Source: Rhizobium sp. JAB6
Lineage (GTDB): Bacteria > Pseudomonadota > Alphaproteobacteria > Rhizobiales > Rhizobiaceae
Assembly (NCBI RefSeq): GCF_003024605.1
Contig: NZ_PYJQ01000010.1
Span: 393,798-457,797, forward strand
Reading direction: 5' to 3'
Length of the DNA: 64,000 nt
This document shows positions 1-9,288 of the stretch, one piece after another. Each line of letters starts with the position of its first letter. Position 1 is the first letter of the stretch. The position numbers and the translations under genes were made by a program. The notes beneath the pieces are model-generated. The model was given only the letters and a program-made list of their open reading frames with translations, did not search any database and was not told the DNA's origin.

Positions 1-96
1 CATTCCCCTTTTTTGCTGCGGAGGCGGGACGCCCAAAGGTCGGGTCGCCCGCTCGCTTTCACCATTTCTTCTGGAAAACTTCCTTCAAGACGCCCC
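1..96 (-). other. Left-edge gap, possible start codon of a downstream gene (phaB?)
   Basis: Read on the minus strand, the first three bases of the window form an ATG preceded by AAAAAAGGGGA. A gene could therefore start here and run off the window. In rhizobia the gene after phaA in this direction is usually phaB (acetoacetyl-CoA reductase), but no coding sequence is visible, so this is only an inference from gene order. Nothing else is recognised in these bases. Confidence 0.25.
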
Positions 97-146
97 AGAG
101 CATGATGCCGAAAAGTGCACGCGGTTTTCGGATGACATCATGCTCT
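97..146. repeat. Rhizobial palindromic intergenic repeat (AGAGCATGATG type)
   Basis: An imperfect palindrome runs from AGAGCATGATG at 97-107 to CATCATGCTCT at 136-146, with CGAAAA and TTTTCG as inner arms. This resembles a short interspersed palindrome that is common between genes in Rhizobium genomes (family recalled, not searched). It lies just after the phaA stop codon and may also end or protect the phaA transcript. Confidence 0.6.
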
Positions 147-158
147 GCTTCTTTGCCT

Positions 159-1340
159 CTAGAGCGCCTCGAAGCACATGGCGACACCCATGCCGCCGCC
201 GATGCATAGCGTGGCAAGGCCCTTGCGTGCGCCGCGGCGCTTCATCTCGAACAGCAGCGTGTTGAGGACGCGGGCGCCGGAGGCGCCGATGGGATGGCCG
301 ATGGCGATCGCGCCACCGTTGACGTTGACGATCGACGGATCCCAGCCGAGATCCTTGTTGACGGCGCAGGCTTGCGCGGCAAAGGCTTCATTGGCCTCAA
401 CGAGATCGAGGTCGTTGACGGACCAGCCGGCCTTCTCCAAGGCCTTGCGCGAGGCGGGTATCGGCCCGGTGCCCATGATCTGCGGATCGACGCCGGCGGT
501 CGCCCAGGACACGATACGGGCGAGCGGCTGGATGCCGCGACGCGAGGCTTCCGCTTCGGTCATCAGCACGGCCGCGGCCGCACCGTCATTAAGGCCGGAA
601 GCATTGCCGGCGGTGACAGTACCTTCCTTGTCGAAGGCCGGACGCAGTTTCGTCATCGCCTCCAGCGTCGCGCCATGGCGGATATATTCGTCGGCATCGA
701 CGGTGATGTCGCCCTTGCGCGTCTGGATGGTGAAGGGAACGATCTCGTCCTTGAAGCGGCCGGCCTTCTGCGCAGCTTCTGCCTTGTTCTGCGAAGCAAC
801 GGCGAATTGATCCTGTTCCTCGCGCGAAAGCTGCCATTGGCGAGCGATATTTTCCGCCGTGATGCCCATATGGTAGCCGTAGAAGGCGTCCGTCAGGCCA
901 TCCTTGATCATGGTGTCGATCATTTTCATGTCGCCCATCTTGGTGCCGGAGCGAAGGTTCGCGGCATGCGGCGCCATCGACATGGATTCCTGGCCGCCGG
1001 CGACGATGATCTTCGCGTCACCCGTTGCGATCTGCTGCAGACCGAGCGCCACGGCACGCAGGCCGGAACCGCAAAGCTGGTTCACGCCCCATGCGGTCGC
1101 TTCCTGGGCAATACCGGCTTTCATCGCGGCCTGGCGGGCCGGATTCTGCCCTTCGCCCGCCTGAAGCACCTGGCCAAGGATCACTTCGTCGACCTCCTTG
1201 GCATCGACGCCGGCGCGCTCCAGCGCACTCTTGATCGCGGCAGCGCCGAGTTCATGAGCCGGAACGGTCGCGAACGCGCCATTGAACGAACCGACGGCGG
1301 TGCGGGCAGCGCTGGCGACGACGATGGATGAACTGCTCAT
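159..1340 (-). CDS. phaA: Acetyl-CoA acetyltransferase (beta-ketothiolase)
   Basis: Cytosolic biosynthetic thiolase that condenses two acetyl-CoA into acetoacetyl-CoA, the first step of poly-3-hydroxybutyrate synthesis. The 393-residue product has the usual length. The acylated cysteine is C90 in LCGSG, the histidine of the GHPIGASGAR motif is H349, and the second active cysteine is C379 in CIGGGMG. I chose the ATG at 1340 because it follows an AGGAGG ribosome site; an in-frame extension upstream to 1436 has no family resemblance. The gene is divergent from phaR, the usual rhizobial arrangement, which supports the PHB role over fatty-acid degradation. Confidence 0.93.
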   Translation of the reverse strand: MSSSSIVVASAARTAVGSFNGAFATVPAHELGAAAIKSALERAGVDAKEVDEVILGQVLQAGEGQNPARQAAMKAGIAQEATAWGVNQLCGSGLRAVALGLQQIATGDAKIIVAGGQESMSMAPHAANLRSGTKMGDMKMIDTMIKDGLTDAFYGYHMGITAENIARQWQLSREEQDQFAVASQNKAEAAQKAGRFKDEIVPFTIQTRKGDITVDADEYIRHGATLEAMTKLRPAFDKEGTVTAGNASGLNDGAAAAVLMTEAEASRRGIQPLARIVSWATAGVDPQIMGTGPIPASRKALEKAGWSVNDLDLVEANEAFAAQACAVNKDLGWDPSIVNVNGGAIAIGHPIGASGARVLNTLLFEMKRRGARKGLATLCIGGGMGVAMCFEAL

Positions 1341-1577
1341 GGAAGCCTCCTCACAGAATGGACACGTATATGAGGCGAAACTGTCAAAGCTTTGCGTCCG
1401 AGTCAAACAGCAAGAATTTTCGTCGGGCAGATTCACGAGCGGTCACCGCCGTCAAAAATCCTACCAAGGGAAAGGCCTTGCCGCATCGCACAAACCGATT
1501 GTCACCAAGCTTCTTTTGCGTCTACACTCCGAGGTGGAGGAGTTTCCATACAATCAGACGGGGCCAGGAGACTGATA

Positions 1578-2150
1578 ATGGCAAAGAACGAGGGCCAGAT
1601 CGTAATCAAGAAATACGCCAATCGCCGGCTTTACAATACCGGCACCAGCACCTACGTGACGCTGGACGATCTGGCGGAGATGGTGAAGAAGGGCGAGGAA
1701 TTCACCGTGCAGGACGCCAAGAGCGGCGAAGATATTACACATTCGGTCCTGACACAGATCATTTTCGAACAGGAATCGAAGACCGGCAACACGCTACTGC
1801 CGATTTCCTTCCTCCGGCAGCTGATCGGCTATTACGGCGATCAGATGCAGATGGTGGTGCCGAGCTTCCTCGAGCACTCCATGCGCGCCTTCACGGAGCA
1901 GCAGACGCAGATGCGCGAACAAATCAATCGCGCCTTCGGCGAGACGCCGCTCGGCAAGAACTTGCAACTGCCCATGCAGATGGTCGAGGAGCAAGTTCGC
2001 CGTAACACCGAGATGTTCCAGCAGGCCATGCAGATGTTCTCGCCCTTCATGAAGCCGCCGGCCAAGGAAAGCCGCAGGCCCGAAGCCAAGGACATCGATG
2101 AATTGAAGGAACAGCTCCGCGCCATGCAGAGCAAGCTGGATAGCCTTTGA
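1578..2150 (+). CDS. phaR: Polyhydroxyalkanoate synthesis repressor PhaR
   Basis: DNA- and PHA-granule-binding repressor of phasin and PHB genes, also called AniA in Rhizobium, where it affects carbon flow and exopolysaccharide. The 190-residue product opens with the PHB accumulation regulatory domain (KKYANRRLYNT and VTLDDLAEMV, residues about 10-70). A PHB-binding region follows, and the Glu/Lys-rich C-terminus is probably a coiled coil. The ATG at 1578 follows CAGGAGACTGATA, a good ribosome site; in-frame codons further upstream are not conserved in style. It is transcribed away from phaA. Confidence 0.93.
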   Translation: MAKNEGQIVIKKYANRRLYNTGTSTYVTLDDLAEMVKKGEEFTVQDAKSGEDITHSVLTQIIFEQESKTGNTLLPISFLRQLIGYYGDQMQMVVPSFLEHSMRAFTEQQTQMREQINRAFGETPLGKNLQLPMQMVEEQVRRNTEMFQQAMQMFSPFMKPPAKESRRPEAKDIDELKEQLRAMQSKLDSL

Positions 2151-2207
2151 AATCTGGCGGCGTGCCTATGAATTCATGGACAGCTTTCACCCGCTTCTGT
2201 CACTGAT

Positions 2208-2354
2208 GCGACATCTCCCCCACAAGGGGGGATCGGTAGCTTGCAGAACTCTCTCGCCTCAATCGAATATCGAATCCACGGAAACTGGCGTTTATTGGTT
2301 GGCGACGGCGGGCAGTATACTCCCAACAATTTCCCCCTTGTGGGGAGATGTCGC
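2208..2354. repeat. Repeat element with inverted ends, rhizobial intergenic mosaic type
   Basis: GCGACATCTCCCCCACAAGG begins at 2208 and its near-exact reverse complement ends at 2354 (TTGTGGGGAGATGTCGC at 2338-2354), one base different. About 100 bp lie between the arms. The right arm runs on into GAAAGCGACAAAGGGG. These GC-rich arms resemble palindromic mosaic elements between genes in rhizobia. No gene lies between phaR and rpmF. Confidence 0.65.
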
Positions 2355-2436
2355 GAAAGCGACAAAGGGGAGTATCAGAGTTACCGCATATCCATAAGCC
2401 GCTCTTCACCCGCCCATTCACCCCAACCACAAACGG

Positions 2437-2463
2437 AAAAAGGCCGGCGAACCGCCAGCCTTT
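2437..2463 (-). terminator. Probable intrinsic terminator of rpmF
   Basis: Read on the minus strand, AAAGGCTGGCGG, a TTCG loop and CCGGCCTTTTT form an imperfect GC-rich hairpin followed by a T run. It starts 28 bases after the rpmF stop codon. Confidence 0.65.
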
Positions 2464-2490
2464 AATTCATGCCATCAAGGCAGCGCTGGA

Positions 2491-2676
2491 TTATGCGCTT
2501 TCCTTCGGCGTCAGGACCTGACGGCCGCGATACATGCCGGTCTTCAGGTCGATGTGGTGCGGGCGACGCAGTTCGCCGGAATTCTTGTCTTCGACGTAGG
2601 TCGGAGCCTTCAGGGCGTCAGCAGAGCGGCGCATACCGCGCTTGGACGGGCTCGTTTTTCTCTTCGGTACAGCCAT
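2491..2676 (-). CDS. rpmF: 50S ribosomal protein L32
   Basis: Structural protein of the large ribosomal subunit. The 61-residue product begins [18 protein letters not shown], the conserved start of alpha-proteobacterial L32, and is Lys/Arg rich. I chose the ATG at 2676 from this family start; an in-frame extension to 2772 does not match. The gene is monocistronic here, between a repeat element and the mtgA-side genes. The zinc-binding cysteines found in some L32 proteins are absent, as is usual for this group. Confidence 0.96.
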
Positions 2677-2848
2677 TCTCGTTACTCCATGTACGGACGA
2701 AACATATCCGCGGCCAGCAAGGCGGCCGAAACAGACATGCATCAATTTCGGAAATTGGGCGGGCTTATACATGGCTTAGTGGGCTTTGACCAGTCCCTAA
2801 TAGCATTTTTTGCCCACCACACCAGATTCGCGGATCGTCGAAGCGGAA

Positions 2849-3496
2849 TCAGGCCTCATCCTCCGGCACGGTCCATGTTTCCCGCAATGCGGCATCCTCC
2901 CATTTTTGCCAGGCAGGCAGCGCTTTCATGACCGCCATATAGTCCCGCGTATCCGCGGCAACCGCGATGTCATACCGTTCCAGACGACTGGCGACGGGGG
3001 CAAACATGGCATCCGCACCAGAAAAGCTTCCGAACAGGAAAGGTCCGCCCGAAAAGGCTCGCGCCTCGCGCCAGATAGTCTCGATGCGCGCTACGTCCTT
3101 CATCACCCCCTCGGGCAGATCGCGGCGGGCGACCGGACGGCGCATGTTCATCGGGCAGGCGTTGCGCAGGGCACTGAAACCAGAAATCATCTCCATGCTG
3201 TAGGATCGCGCCAACGCACGCGCCTGGCGATCCGTTGGCAGAAGCCCGGCATCCGGGAAAAGCTCGGCCGCATATTCGATGATGGCGAAGGATTCCCATA
3301 CCTTGAAGCCGCCGTGGACCAGCATCGGCACCTTGCCCGTCGGCGACACTTCACGAATGCGCGGATTTCCACCTGGAAAATCGAAAGGTATCAGCACCTC
3401 TTCGAAGGGAATGCCGCACCCTTCAAAAGCAATCCACGGTCGGAACGACCACGACGAATAATTCTTGTTGCCGATATAGAGGGTGAGCTTGTCCAT
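2849..3496 (-). CDS. Glutathione S-transferase family protein
   Basis: Soluble 215-residue protein with a thioredoxin-like N-terminal domain (MDKLTLYIGNKNYSSWSFR, with the SSW motif near the expected catalytic serine) and an all-helical C-terminal domain from about residue 90. The segment SPTGKVPMLVHGG carries the cis-proline, and WESFAIIEYAAE carries the Glu-Ser type glutathione-binding motif (ES). The fold and motifs are those of GSTs; the substrate cannot be read from sequence. It stands alone downstream of mtgA on the same strand. Confidence 0.85.
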   Translation of the reverse strand: MDKLTLYIGNKNYSSWSFRPWIAFEGCGIPFEEVLIPFDFPGGNPRIREVSPTGKVPMLVHGGFKVWESFAIIEYAAELFPDAGLLPTDRQARALARSYSMEMISGFSALRNACPMNMRRPVARRDLPEGVMKDVARIETIWREARAFSGGPFLFGSFSGADAMFAPVASRLERYDIAVAADTRDYMAVMKALPAWQKWEDAALRETWTVPEDEA

Positions 3497-3624
3497 AATC
3501 GCATGTTTCCTTGTCAGCGCCGGAACCCGGAGGGAAAAATCCTTTGAAATGGTTCATATCCGCCCTTAGGTAATGGCCAAGAATGCCAGATGACGACAAG
3601 CCGATCGAACGACAAGTTCTGATG

Positions 3625-4455
3625 TCAGTCATAAAGGCATTTGATATATGCATCTGCGTTGCGCGCGCGGCGCTGGATCAGCGAGGCAAGCTGACTGAGC
3701 CCGCGTCCCGGCCTGCTAGCCACCCGGTCGATCGGATTTGGAAGCGAAACGGCAAGGAGGGCTGCCTGACGTGCAGTGAGCTTGGAAGCCGGCACCTTGA
3801 AATGATAGCGGGCCGCCGCCTCGATGCCGTAAATGCCCGGACCCCACTCGGCGATATTGAGATAGATCTCCATCATCCGGCGTTTTGACCAGACGGCCGA
3901 GGCGGAAACCGCAAGCGGCAATTCCAGCGTCTTGCGCACGAAGGAGCGGCCATTCCATAAAAACAGGTTCTTCACCGTCTGCATCGGGATTGTGCTGCCG
4001 CCGCGGGTGGAGTTGCCGCTCAGCGTCTCCTTGACAAGAACCCGCATCTCGCCCCAATCCACGCCGCCGTGAAAGCAGAACTGCCCGTCCTCCGAGACCA
4101 TGACGGATTTCACCAGCACCGGCGCGATTTTATCCAGCGGGACCCAGCGGCGGTCATACCCCTGAAAGCTTACGGCATCGCCGATCATCAGGGTGGATAC
4201 GGGGTGGATGAACGGCAGCAGATAAACAACGATGAAGAGATAGGGCAGCAGGAGGACGCCGATCAATATGAGCACGATACGCTGCCAAATTGGCCTTGCT
4301 CTGAAGGGCGCCAACGGGGAGGAGCGTTGCAACACCTCGGCTTCCTCCTCCTCATTATCAGTCGATATGTTCACGTGCCTGACGTCCACGATCGCTCCAT
4401 CCCGGGTACAACCCTTTAATGCATCCGGGAAACGCTCTGATGCTGCCTCCGTCAT
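3625..4455 (-). CDS. mtgA: Monofunctional biosynthetic peptidoglycan transglycosylase
   Basis: Inner-membrane glycosyltransferase (GT51) that polymerises lipid II into glycan strands without a transpeptidase domain. There is one membrane segment at about residues 58-82. The GT51 motifs follow: VSEDGQFCFHGGVDW with the catalytic Glu at about 122, RGGSTIPMQTVKNLF, and RMMEIYLNIAEWGPGIYG. The first 27 residues are weakly conserved. A GTG start at about residue 28 (VNISTDN) is an alternative, but neither start has a strong ribosome site. It is divergent from the prenyl synthase gene, 99 bp apart. Confidence 0.9.
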   Translation of the reverse strand: MTEAASERFPDALKGCTRDGAIVDVRHVNISTDNEEEEAEVLQRSSPLAPFRARPIWQRIVLILIGVLLLPYLFIVVYLLPFIHPVSTLMIGDAVSFQGYDRRWVPLDKIAPVLVKSVMVSEDGQFCFHGGVDWGEMRVLVKETLSGNSTRGGSTIPMQTVKNLFLWNGRSFVRKTLELPLAVSASAVWSKRRMMEIYLNIAEWGPGIYGIEAAARYHFKVPASKLTARQAALLAVSLPNPIDRVASRPGRGLSQLASLIQRRARNADAYIKCLYD

Positions 4456-4554
4456 ATCGTCTACACGAAGCCATGACCAGAGTGCGGCGCAATTCCCACC
4501 TCACTGTCGACAATTGTCGTTGCCAGCAACGGCCTCTCATGCCAAACAGCGCCC

Positions 4555-5469
4555 ATGGACAGCACCCATTCCTCATTCGAGCACCGTCTCAAGGACAATG
4601 CCGGCAAGACCGAAGCTCTGCTGAACCGGCTTCTCGCTGACGGCAGTCTGAATGACGAGATCGTCCGCCCCGAAAGGCTGCTGAGCGCCATGCGTCATGG
4701 CGTCCTGAACGGCGGCAAGCGGCTGCGTCCCTTCCTCGTCATGGAATCGGCAGCCCTTCTCGGCGGTAATGCCGAGGCGGCACTGCGGGTCGGCGCCGCC
4801 CTCGAATGCGTGCACTGCTATTCCCTCGTCCATGACGATCTTCCTGCTATGGACAATGACGACCTGCGCCGCGGCCAGCCGACCGTGCATATCGCCTTCG
4901 ATTACGCGACGGCGATTCTTGCGGGCGACAGCCTGCTGACCTATGCCTTCGACATCATCGCCGCCCCCGAGACGGAGCTGCCGGCGGACCGGAAAATGGC
5001 TCTCGTGCTGGCGCTGGCACGCGCAGCCGGCATTGGCGGCATGGCCGGCGGCCAGGCCCTCGATCTCGCCGCCGAGAAGGAAACGCCCGACGAAAAGGGC
5101 ATCACCACCCTGCAGGCGATGAAGACGGGCGCGCTGATCCGCTTTGCCTGCGAGGCCGCCGCCATCATCGCCGGCGCCCCGGCGGAAGACCGCAAGCGCC
5201 TCAGGACTTTCGGCGAAAAGATCGGGCTCGCATTCCAGCTTGCTGATGATCTTCTCGACCTGACCGCCGATGCCGCCACCATGGGAAAGGCAACCGGCAA
5301 GGATGCCGGCCGCGGCAAGGGCACGCTGGTCGCCCTGCATGGTCAGGAATGGGCAGAAACCACGCTCGCAAGGCTGGTGAGCGAAGCGGCCGACTTGTTG
5401 TCCGGCTATGGCGCCAGGGCGGATATCCTGATGGAAACCGCCCGCTTCGTCGCAAACCGCAAGAGCTGA
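4555..5469 (+). CDS. ispA: Polyprenyl synthetase (farnesyl/geranyl diphosphate synthase type)
   Basis: Trans-isoprenyl diphosphate synthase joining IPP to allylic diphosphates, giving the precursor for undecaprenyl phosphate, quinones and hopanoids. The 304-residue protein has the first aspartate-rich motif DDLPAMD (94-100), the second motif DDLLD (231-235) and the NGGKRLRP IPP-binding segment (52-59). The four-residue spacing in the first motif is typical of short-chain bacterial FPP synthases. The exact chain length is inferred. It is the only isoprenoid gene here besides ispG, 1 kb away. Confidence 0.88.
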   Translation: MDSTHSSFEHRLKDNAGKTEALLNRLLADGSLNDEIVRPERLLSAMRHGVLNGGKRLRPFLVMESAALLGGNAEAALRVGAALECVHCYSLVHDDLPAMDNDDLRRGQPTVHIAFDYATAILAGDSLLTYAFDIIAAPETELPADRKMALVLALARAAGIGGMAGGQALDLAAEKETPDEKGITTLQAMKTGALIRFACEAAAIIAGAPAEDRKRLRTFGEKIGLAFQLADDLLDLTADAATMGKATGKDAGRGKGTLVALHGQEWAETTLARLVSEAADLLSGYGARADILMETARFVANRKS

Positions 5470-5475
5470 TCCCTA

Positions 5476-5545
5476 GAGAGCATTCCAGGAAAAATACGCA
5501 GCGGTTTCCGTCCGAAATGCGTAAAGAAACAAGTACATAGAGCGT
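5476..5545. repeat. Rhizobial interspersed repeat (AGAGCAttcc...GCGGTTTcCGTCCG type)
   Basis: The segment starts AGAGCATTCCAGGAAAAA and continues with GCAGCGGTTTCCGTCCGAAA and then ACATAGAGC. It is closely alike to the copy at 34035-34101, so it belongs to the same short repeat family. The rest of the 326-bp gap between the prenyl synthase gene and lysE (5470-5795) holds no recognisable gene. Confidence 0.6.
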
Positions 5546-5795
5546 TTTCGCGATTCGAGGAAATGCGGAATACTCTAAGCACCTTCAGGGTGCCGCCGGA
5601 CGGTGCGCCGTCCGCTCGGCTATCGGCCCGCCCATCCAGCCACGGCCCATCCATTCAGCCATGAAATGTCACCATCACAAGAATCCATGACAGTGCCGGG
5701 TGATTTCCGCCGCTTTCTATGACAGATTGCCGATCCGAGACTGGCCGGTGGATGCAGAATTCTTCGCGCCAGCCGACGCTTCGGGAATATTCTCC

Positions 5796-6437
5796 ATGCA
5801 TGAAACGCTTGCCTACCTGCCGCAGATCCTGCCGGCCTATATCGCCTATCTCGTCGCCGTCATTAGCCCCGGCCCAGCCATCATGGCCATCATCGGCACG
5901 TCGATGACCCATGGCCGCAAGGCTGGCATGACGATCTCGCTGGGAATTTTCGGGGGGTCACTGACCTGGGCGATTGCCGCAGCGGCAGGTCTTGCGACGC
6001 TGTTGCAGACTTATGCGATGGCGCTGGAGGTTTTGAAGATCTTCGGCGGCATTTATCTGCTCTATCTTGCCTACAAGGCGTTCCGTGCCGTGCGCGCCGG
6101 CGGCGAGCTGCCGATCGCCACGATGGAGCAGAAGACGCCAGCTTTCAAATCACTGGTGCTGCGCGGCTACGGCATCCATGTCACCAATCCCAAAGCGATC
6201 TTCGCTTGGCTCGCCATCATCGCGCTCGGCATGCCGCAGGGTGCGCCTGCCTCCGTGGCGGTGCTGATCATCGCCGTCTGCTGCACGACCGGTCTTCTGG
6301 TGTTCATGGGCTATGCGATCCTGTTTTCGACATCGCATGCGCTGAAAGTATATCGCAATGCCCGCCGTTGGATCGAGGGCGCCATGGCCGGCTTCTATTG
6401 CTTCGCCGGCATCAAGCTGCTGACGAGCAACATATAA
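5796..6437 (+). CDS. LysE family amino-acid exporter
   Basis: Inner-membrane exporter of the LysE/RhtB family, about 213 residues with six predicted helices. The N-terminal signature SPGPAIMAIIGTSMTHGRKAG is the family hallmark, followed by GIFGGSLTWAIAAAAGL. I prefer the ATG at 5796 (MHETLAYLPQ) because LysE proteins are 205-215 residues and this puts the first helix at residue 10. The in-frame ATG at 5700 would add 32 unusual residues. The substrate, probably an amino acid or homoserine lactone, is not predictable. It converges on ispG. Confidence 0.87.
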   Translation: MHETLAYLPQILPAYIAYLVAVISPGPAIMAIIGTSMTHGRKAGMTISLGIFGGSLTWAIAAAAGLATLLQTYAMALEVLKIFGGIYLLYLAYKAFRAVRAGGELPIATMEQKTPAFKSLVLRGYGIHVTNPKAIFAWLAIIALGMPQGAPASVAVLIIAVCCTTGLLVFMGYAILFSTSHALKVYRNARRWIEGAMAGFYCFAGIKLLTSNI

Positions 6438-6462
6438 TCCAGCCTTGGCTTTAAGCGGCGGA

Positions 6463-7716
6463 TCACTCCGCCGCGACGTTCTTTCGGCCGAATCGCTTCT
6501 CGATGTAATCCGTCACCAGCGCCTCAAAATCGGAGGCGATGTTTGGACCGCGCAGCGTCATCGCCTTCTGGCCATCGATGAAGACGGGGGCGGCCGGCGT
6601 CTCGCCGGTACCGGGCAGCGAAATGCCGATATCCGCATGTTTGCTTTCGCCGGGACCGTTGACGATGCAGCCCATGACGGCGACGTTCAGCGCCTCGACG
6701 CCCGGATATTTCTCGCGCCAGACCGGCATGTTCTTGCGGATGTCGTTCTGAATGTTCTGCGCCAGTTCCTGGAAGACCGTCGAGGTGGTGCGGCCGCAGC
6801 CGGGACATGCCGCGACGACGGGGATGAACTGACGGAAACCCATGACCTGCAGCAGTTCCTGCGCCACCTGCACTTCACGGGTACGATCGCCATTCGGCTC
6901 GGGCGTTAATGAAACGCGGATCGTATCGCCGATGCCGTGCTGCAGCACATAGCCCATGGCGGCGGAGGAAGCGACGATGCCCTTCGAGCCCATGCCGGCT
7001 TCCGTGAGGCCCAGATGCAGCGCATGGTCGGAACGCTCGGCCAGCATGGAATAGACGGCGATCAGATCCTGCACCTGGCTGACCTTGGCCGACAGGATGA
7101 TGCGGTTGCGCGGCAGGCCGATATCTTCTGCGAGACTGGCCGAGATCAGCGCGGACTGCACGATAGTCTCGCGGGTCACCTGCCGGGCGGACAATGGCGA
7201 GCCCTCGGCGGCGTTCTTGTCCATCAGCGCGGTCAGCAGATCCTGATCGAGCGAGCCCCAGTTGACGCCGATGCGCACCGGCTTGTCATAACGGATCGCC
7301 ATCTCGATGATTTCGGCGAACTGCTTGTCCTTCTTGTCCTTGAAACCGACATTGCCGGGATTGATGCGGTATTTCGCCAGCGCCTCGGCGCAGGCCGGAT
7401 GATCGGCGAGCAGCTTGTGGCCGATATAATGGAAATCGCCGATCAACGGCACATCCATGCCGAGACGCAGCAGTCGCTCGCGGATCTTCGGCACGGCGGC
7501 AGCGCTTTCATCGCGATCGACGGTGATGCGCACCAGTTCGGAACCGGCTCTGTAGAGGGCGGCAACCTGAGCCACGGTCGAGTCGATATCAGCCGTGTCG
7601 GTATTGGTCATGGATTGCACGACGACGGGGGCACCGCCGCCGACGATCACGCCGCCGACATCGACGGCAACGGAGGAGCGGCGCGGTTTCGGATCGAAAT
7701 CGGTAGCGGACGACAT
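6463..7716 (-). CDS. ispG: 4-hydroxy-3-methylbut-2-enyl-diphosphate synthase (flavodoxin)
   Basis: Cytosolic iron-sulfur enzyme of the MEP pathway that converts MEcPP to HMBPP. The 417-residue product has the TIM-barrel start (VGGVIVGGGAPVVVQSMTNT) and the C-terminal 4Fe-4S cysteines in ACPGCGRT and MGCIVNGPGESKHAD. I chose the ATG at 7716 because it begins the conserved-length protein; 16 extra in-frame residues upstream do not look native. It converges with lysE, with 25 bp between the stop codons. Confidence 0.95.
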   Translation of the reverse strand: MSSATDFDPKPRRSSVAVDVGGVIVGGGAPVVVQSMTNTDTADIDSTVAQVAALYRAGSELVRITVDRDESAAAVPKIRERLLRLGMDVPLIGDFHYIGHKLLADHPACAEALAKYRINPGNVGFKDKKDKQFAEIIEMAIRYDKPVRIGVNWGSLDQDLLTALMDKNAAEGSPLSARQVTRETIVQSALISASLAEDIGLPRNRIILSAKVSQVQDLIAVYSMLAERSDHALHLGLTEAGMGSKGIVASSAAMGYVLQHGIGDTIRVSLTPEPNGDRTREVQVAQELLQVMGFRQFIPVVAACPGCGRTTSTVFQELAQNIQNDIRKNMPVWREKYPGVEALNVAVMGCIVNGPGESKHADIGISLPGTGETPAAPVFIDGQKAMTLRGPNIASDFEALVTDYIEKRFGRKNVAAE

Positions 7717-7843
7717 GGAAAGCTCTCGCAGGCCTCGAAAATGGGTGCCTTTCAGGTGGATCACGAAATGATCGTTGTCAACCGCGGCGGCAATCTCTTT
7801 TGATCGGACGGAACTTAGCCGTTACCGGGCAAAAGCGACGAAA

Positions 7844-9043
7844 TTAATGCTTGGCGTCCCCGATCCCGTCGGCATAACGCGCCAGCGAAGACAAGGCGAG
7901 CACGACGAGCAGCAGCACCGGCAGCGCCATCAGGACGGGCGAGAAGCCGACATGCTCGGCGGCAAAGCCGATGGCCGAGGGCGCGACCAGCATGCCGGAA
8001 TAGCCGAGCGTGGTAACGACGGAGATGCCGATGCCGGGCTGCAGCCCTGGAATATTGCCGGCGGCGGAAAAGGCGATCGGTACCATGTTGGAAATTCCGA
8101 TGCCACAGAGCGCAAAGCCGAGAATGGCAATCTCGGCACTTGGCGCCAGCGCGGCCGTTAGCATGCCAACGATGGCGAAGACGGTGCAGACGCGCAGCGT
8201 CTTAATGGCGCCCAGCCAATCGCGCACGAAATCGCCGGCGAAGCGCATCGTCGCCATGGTGGCGGAGAAAGCGGCGAAGCCGAAGCCGGACAACGCCACC
8301 GAGGCCCCCTTTTCCTGGCTGAGATAGAGCGCGCTCCAATCCAGAACCGCGCCTTCCGGCACCATGCAGAACAGCGCGACGATGCCGAGCAGCCAGGGCA
8401 GCGGGATCATTGGCAGCCTTGCCTTCGGTTTGGCCTCATCGTGATGCGGCTGATCGCCCAGCACCATCGGCCAGGCAATGGCTAGGAAAAGCACGGCAAT
8501 CGCGGTCGAGGCTTCCGCGTGGGCGAGAACGCCCCAACGCGAAATCAGGAGGCCGCCGATCGCCGAGCCCAAAAGCCCGCCGAGGCTCCAGAAGGCATGG
8601 CAGGAGGACATAATCGCCCGGCGCATTGATTTTTCGACCGAGACGGCGTTGGCGTTCATGGCCACATCCATTGCGCCGATGAAACCGCCGAAGAGAAAGA
8701 GCGCGATGGCCGCCGTCAAGACATTCGGCGCGAGCGTCAGCGCCAGAATCATCGGCAGCAGCAGCACCGCAAAGGCGCGCACGACGACGCGCGAGCCGCG
8801 CACTGCGATCTGCGCGCCGGCAAGCGGCATCATGACGAGCGAGCCGACGCCGAAGACGAGGATCATCAGGCCGAGCTCGAATTTCGTCAGTTGCAGCCGC
8901 TCGGCGAATTCGGGAATTTTCGGCGCCCAGCAACCGACCATGAAGCCGTTCAGCAGGAACATCAGCGACACTGCCGCACGTGATTTGGTGAAAAACGGGC
9001 TCCTGCGCTGCTTCAAACCCTCCATTTTCGCTCTGTTGTCCAT
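7844..9043 (-). CDS. MFS transporter (YbjJ-like)
   Basis: Twelve-helix inner-membrane permease of the major facilitator superfamily, 399 residues. The N-terminal part NGFMVGCWAPKIPEFAERL followed by GLMILVFGVGSL resembles the YbjJ group, whose substrates are mostly unknown. The ATG at 9043 follows TTGGAGAAATTTTT, a good ribosome site; an upstream in-frame extension to 9202 has none. It is divergent from the EamA gene with 245 bp between them. Confidence 0.85.
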   Translation of the reverse strand: MDNRAKMEGLKQRRSPFFTKSRAAVSLMFLLNGFMVGCWAPKIPEFAERLQLTKFELGLMILVFGVGSLVMMPLAGAQIAVRGSRVVVRAFAVLLLPMILALTLAPNVLTAAIALFLFGGFIGAMDVAMNANAVSVEKSMRRAIMSSCHAFWSLGGLLGSAIGGLLISRWGVLAHAEASTAIAVLFLAIAWPMVLGDQPHHDEAKPKARLPMIPLPWLLGIVALFCMVPEGAVLDWSALYLSQEKGASVALSGFGFAAFSATMATMRFAGDFVRDWLGAIKTLRVCTVFAIVGMLTAALAPSAEIAILGFALCGIGISNMVPIAFSAAGNIPGLQPGIGISVVTTLGYSGMLVAPSAIGFAAEHVGFSPVLMALPVLLLVVLALSSLARYADGIGDAKH

Positions 9044-9288
9044 AAAAATTTCTCCAAATCTGCACCGCAGTCTATTTAAATCGATTGAAATCTCAACGAT
9101 CGAAAATGGCTCTGCAGTCACATTTCGTCTCTGTCTGTTAAAGCGGAGAGGATGACGCCACAACCCCAAATAAATAACGTGCCACCACATCGCCCTGACC
9201 AAATGTTCTATTGACGGCGTAAAATTAGGCTCCTATCGCTTTAAACCTGAAAGATTCGTCGGCCGGCCTCAAGTGAGGTCATCCTCTG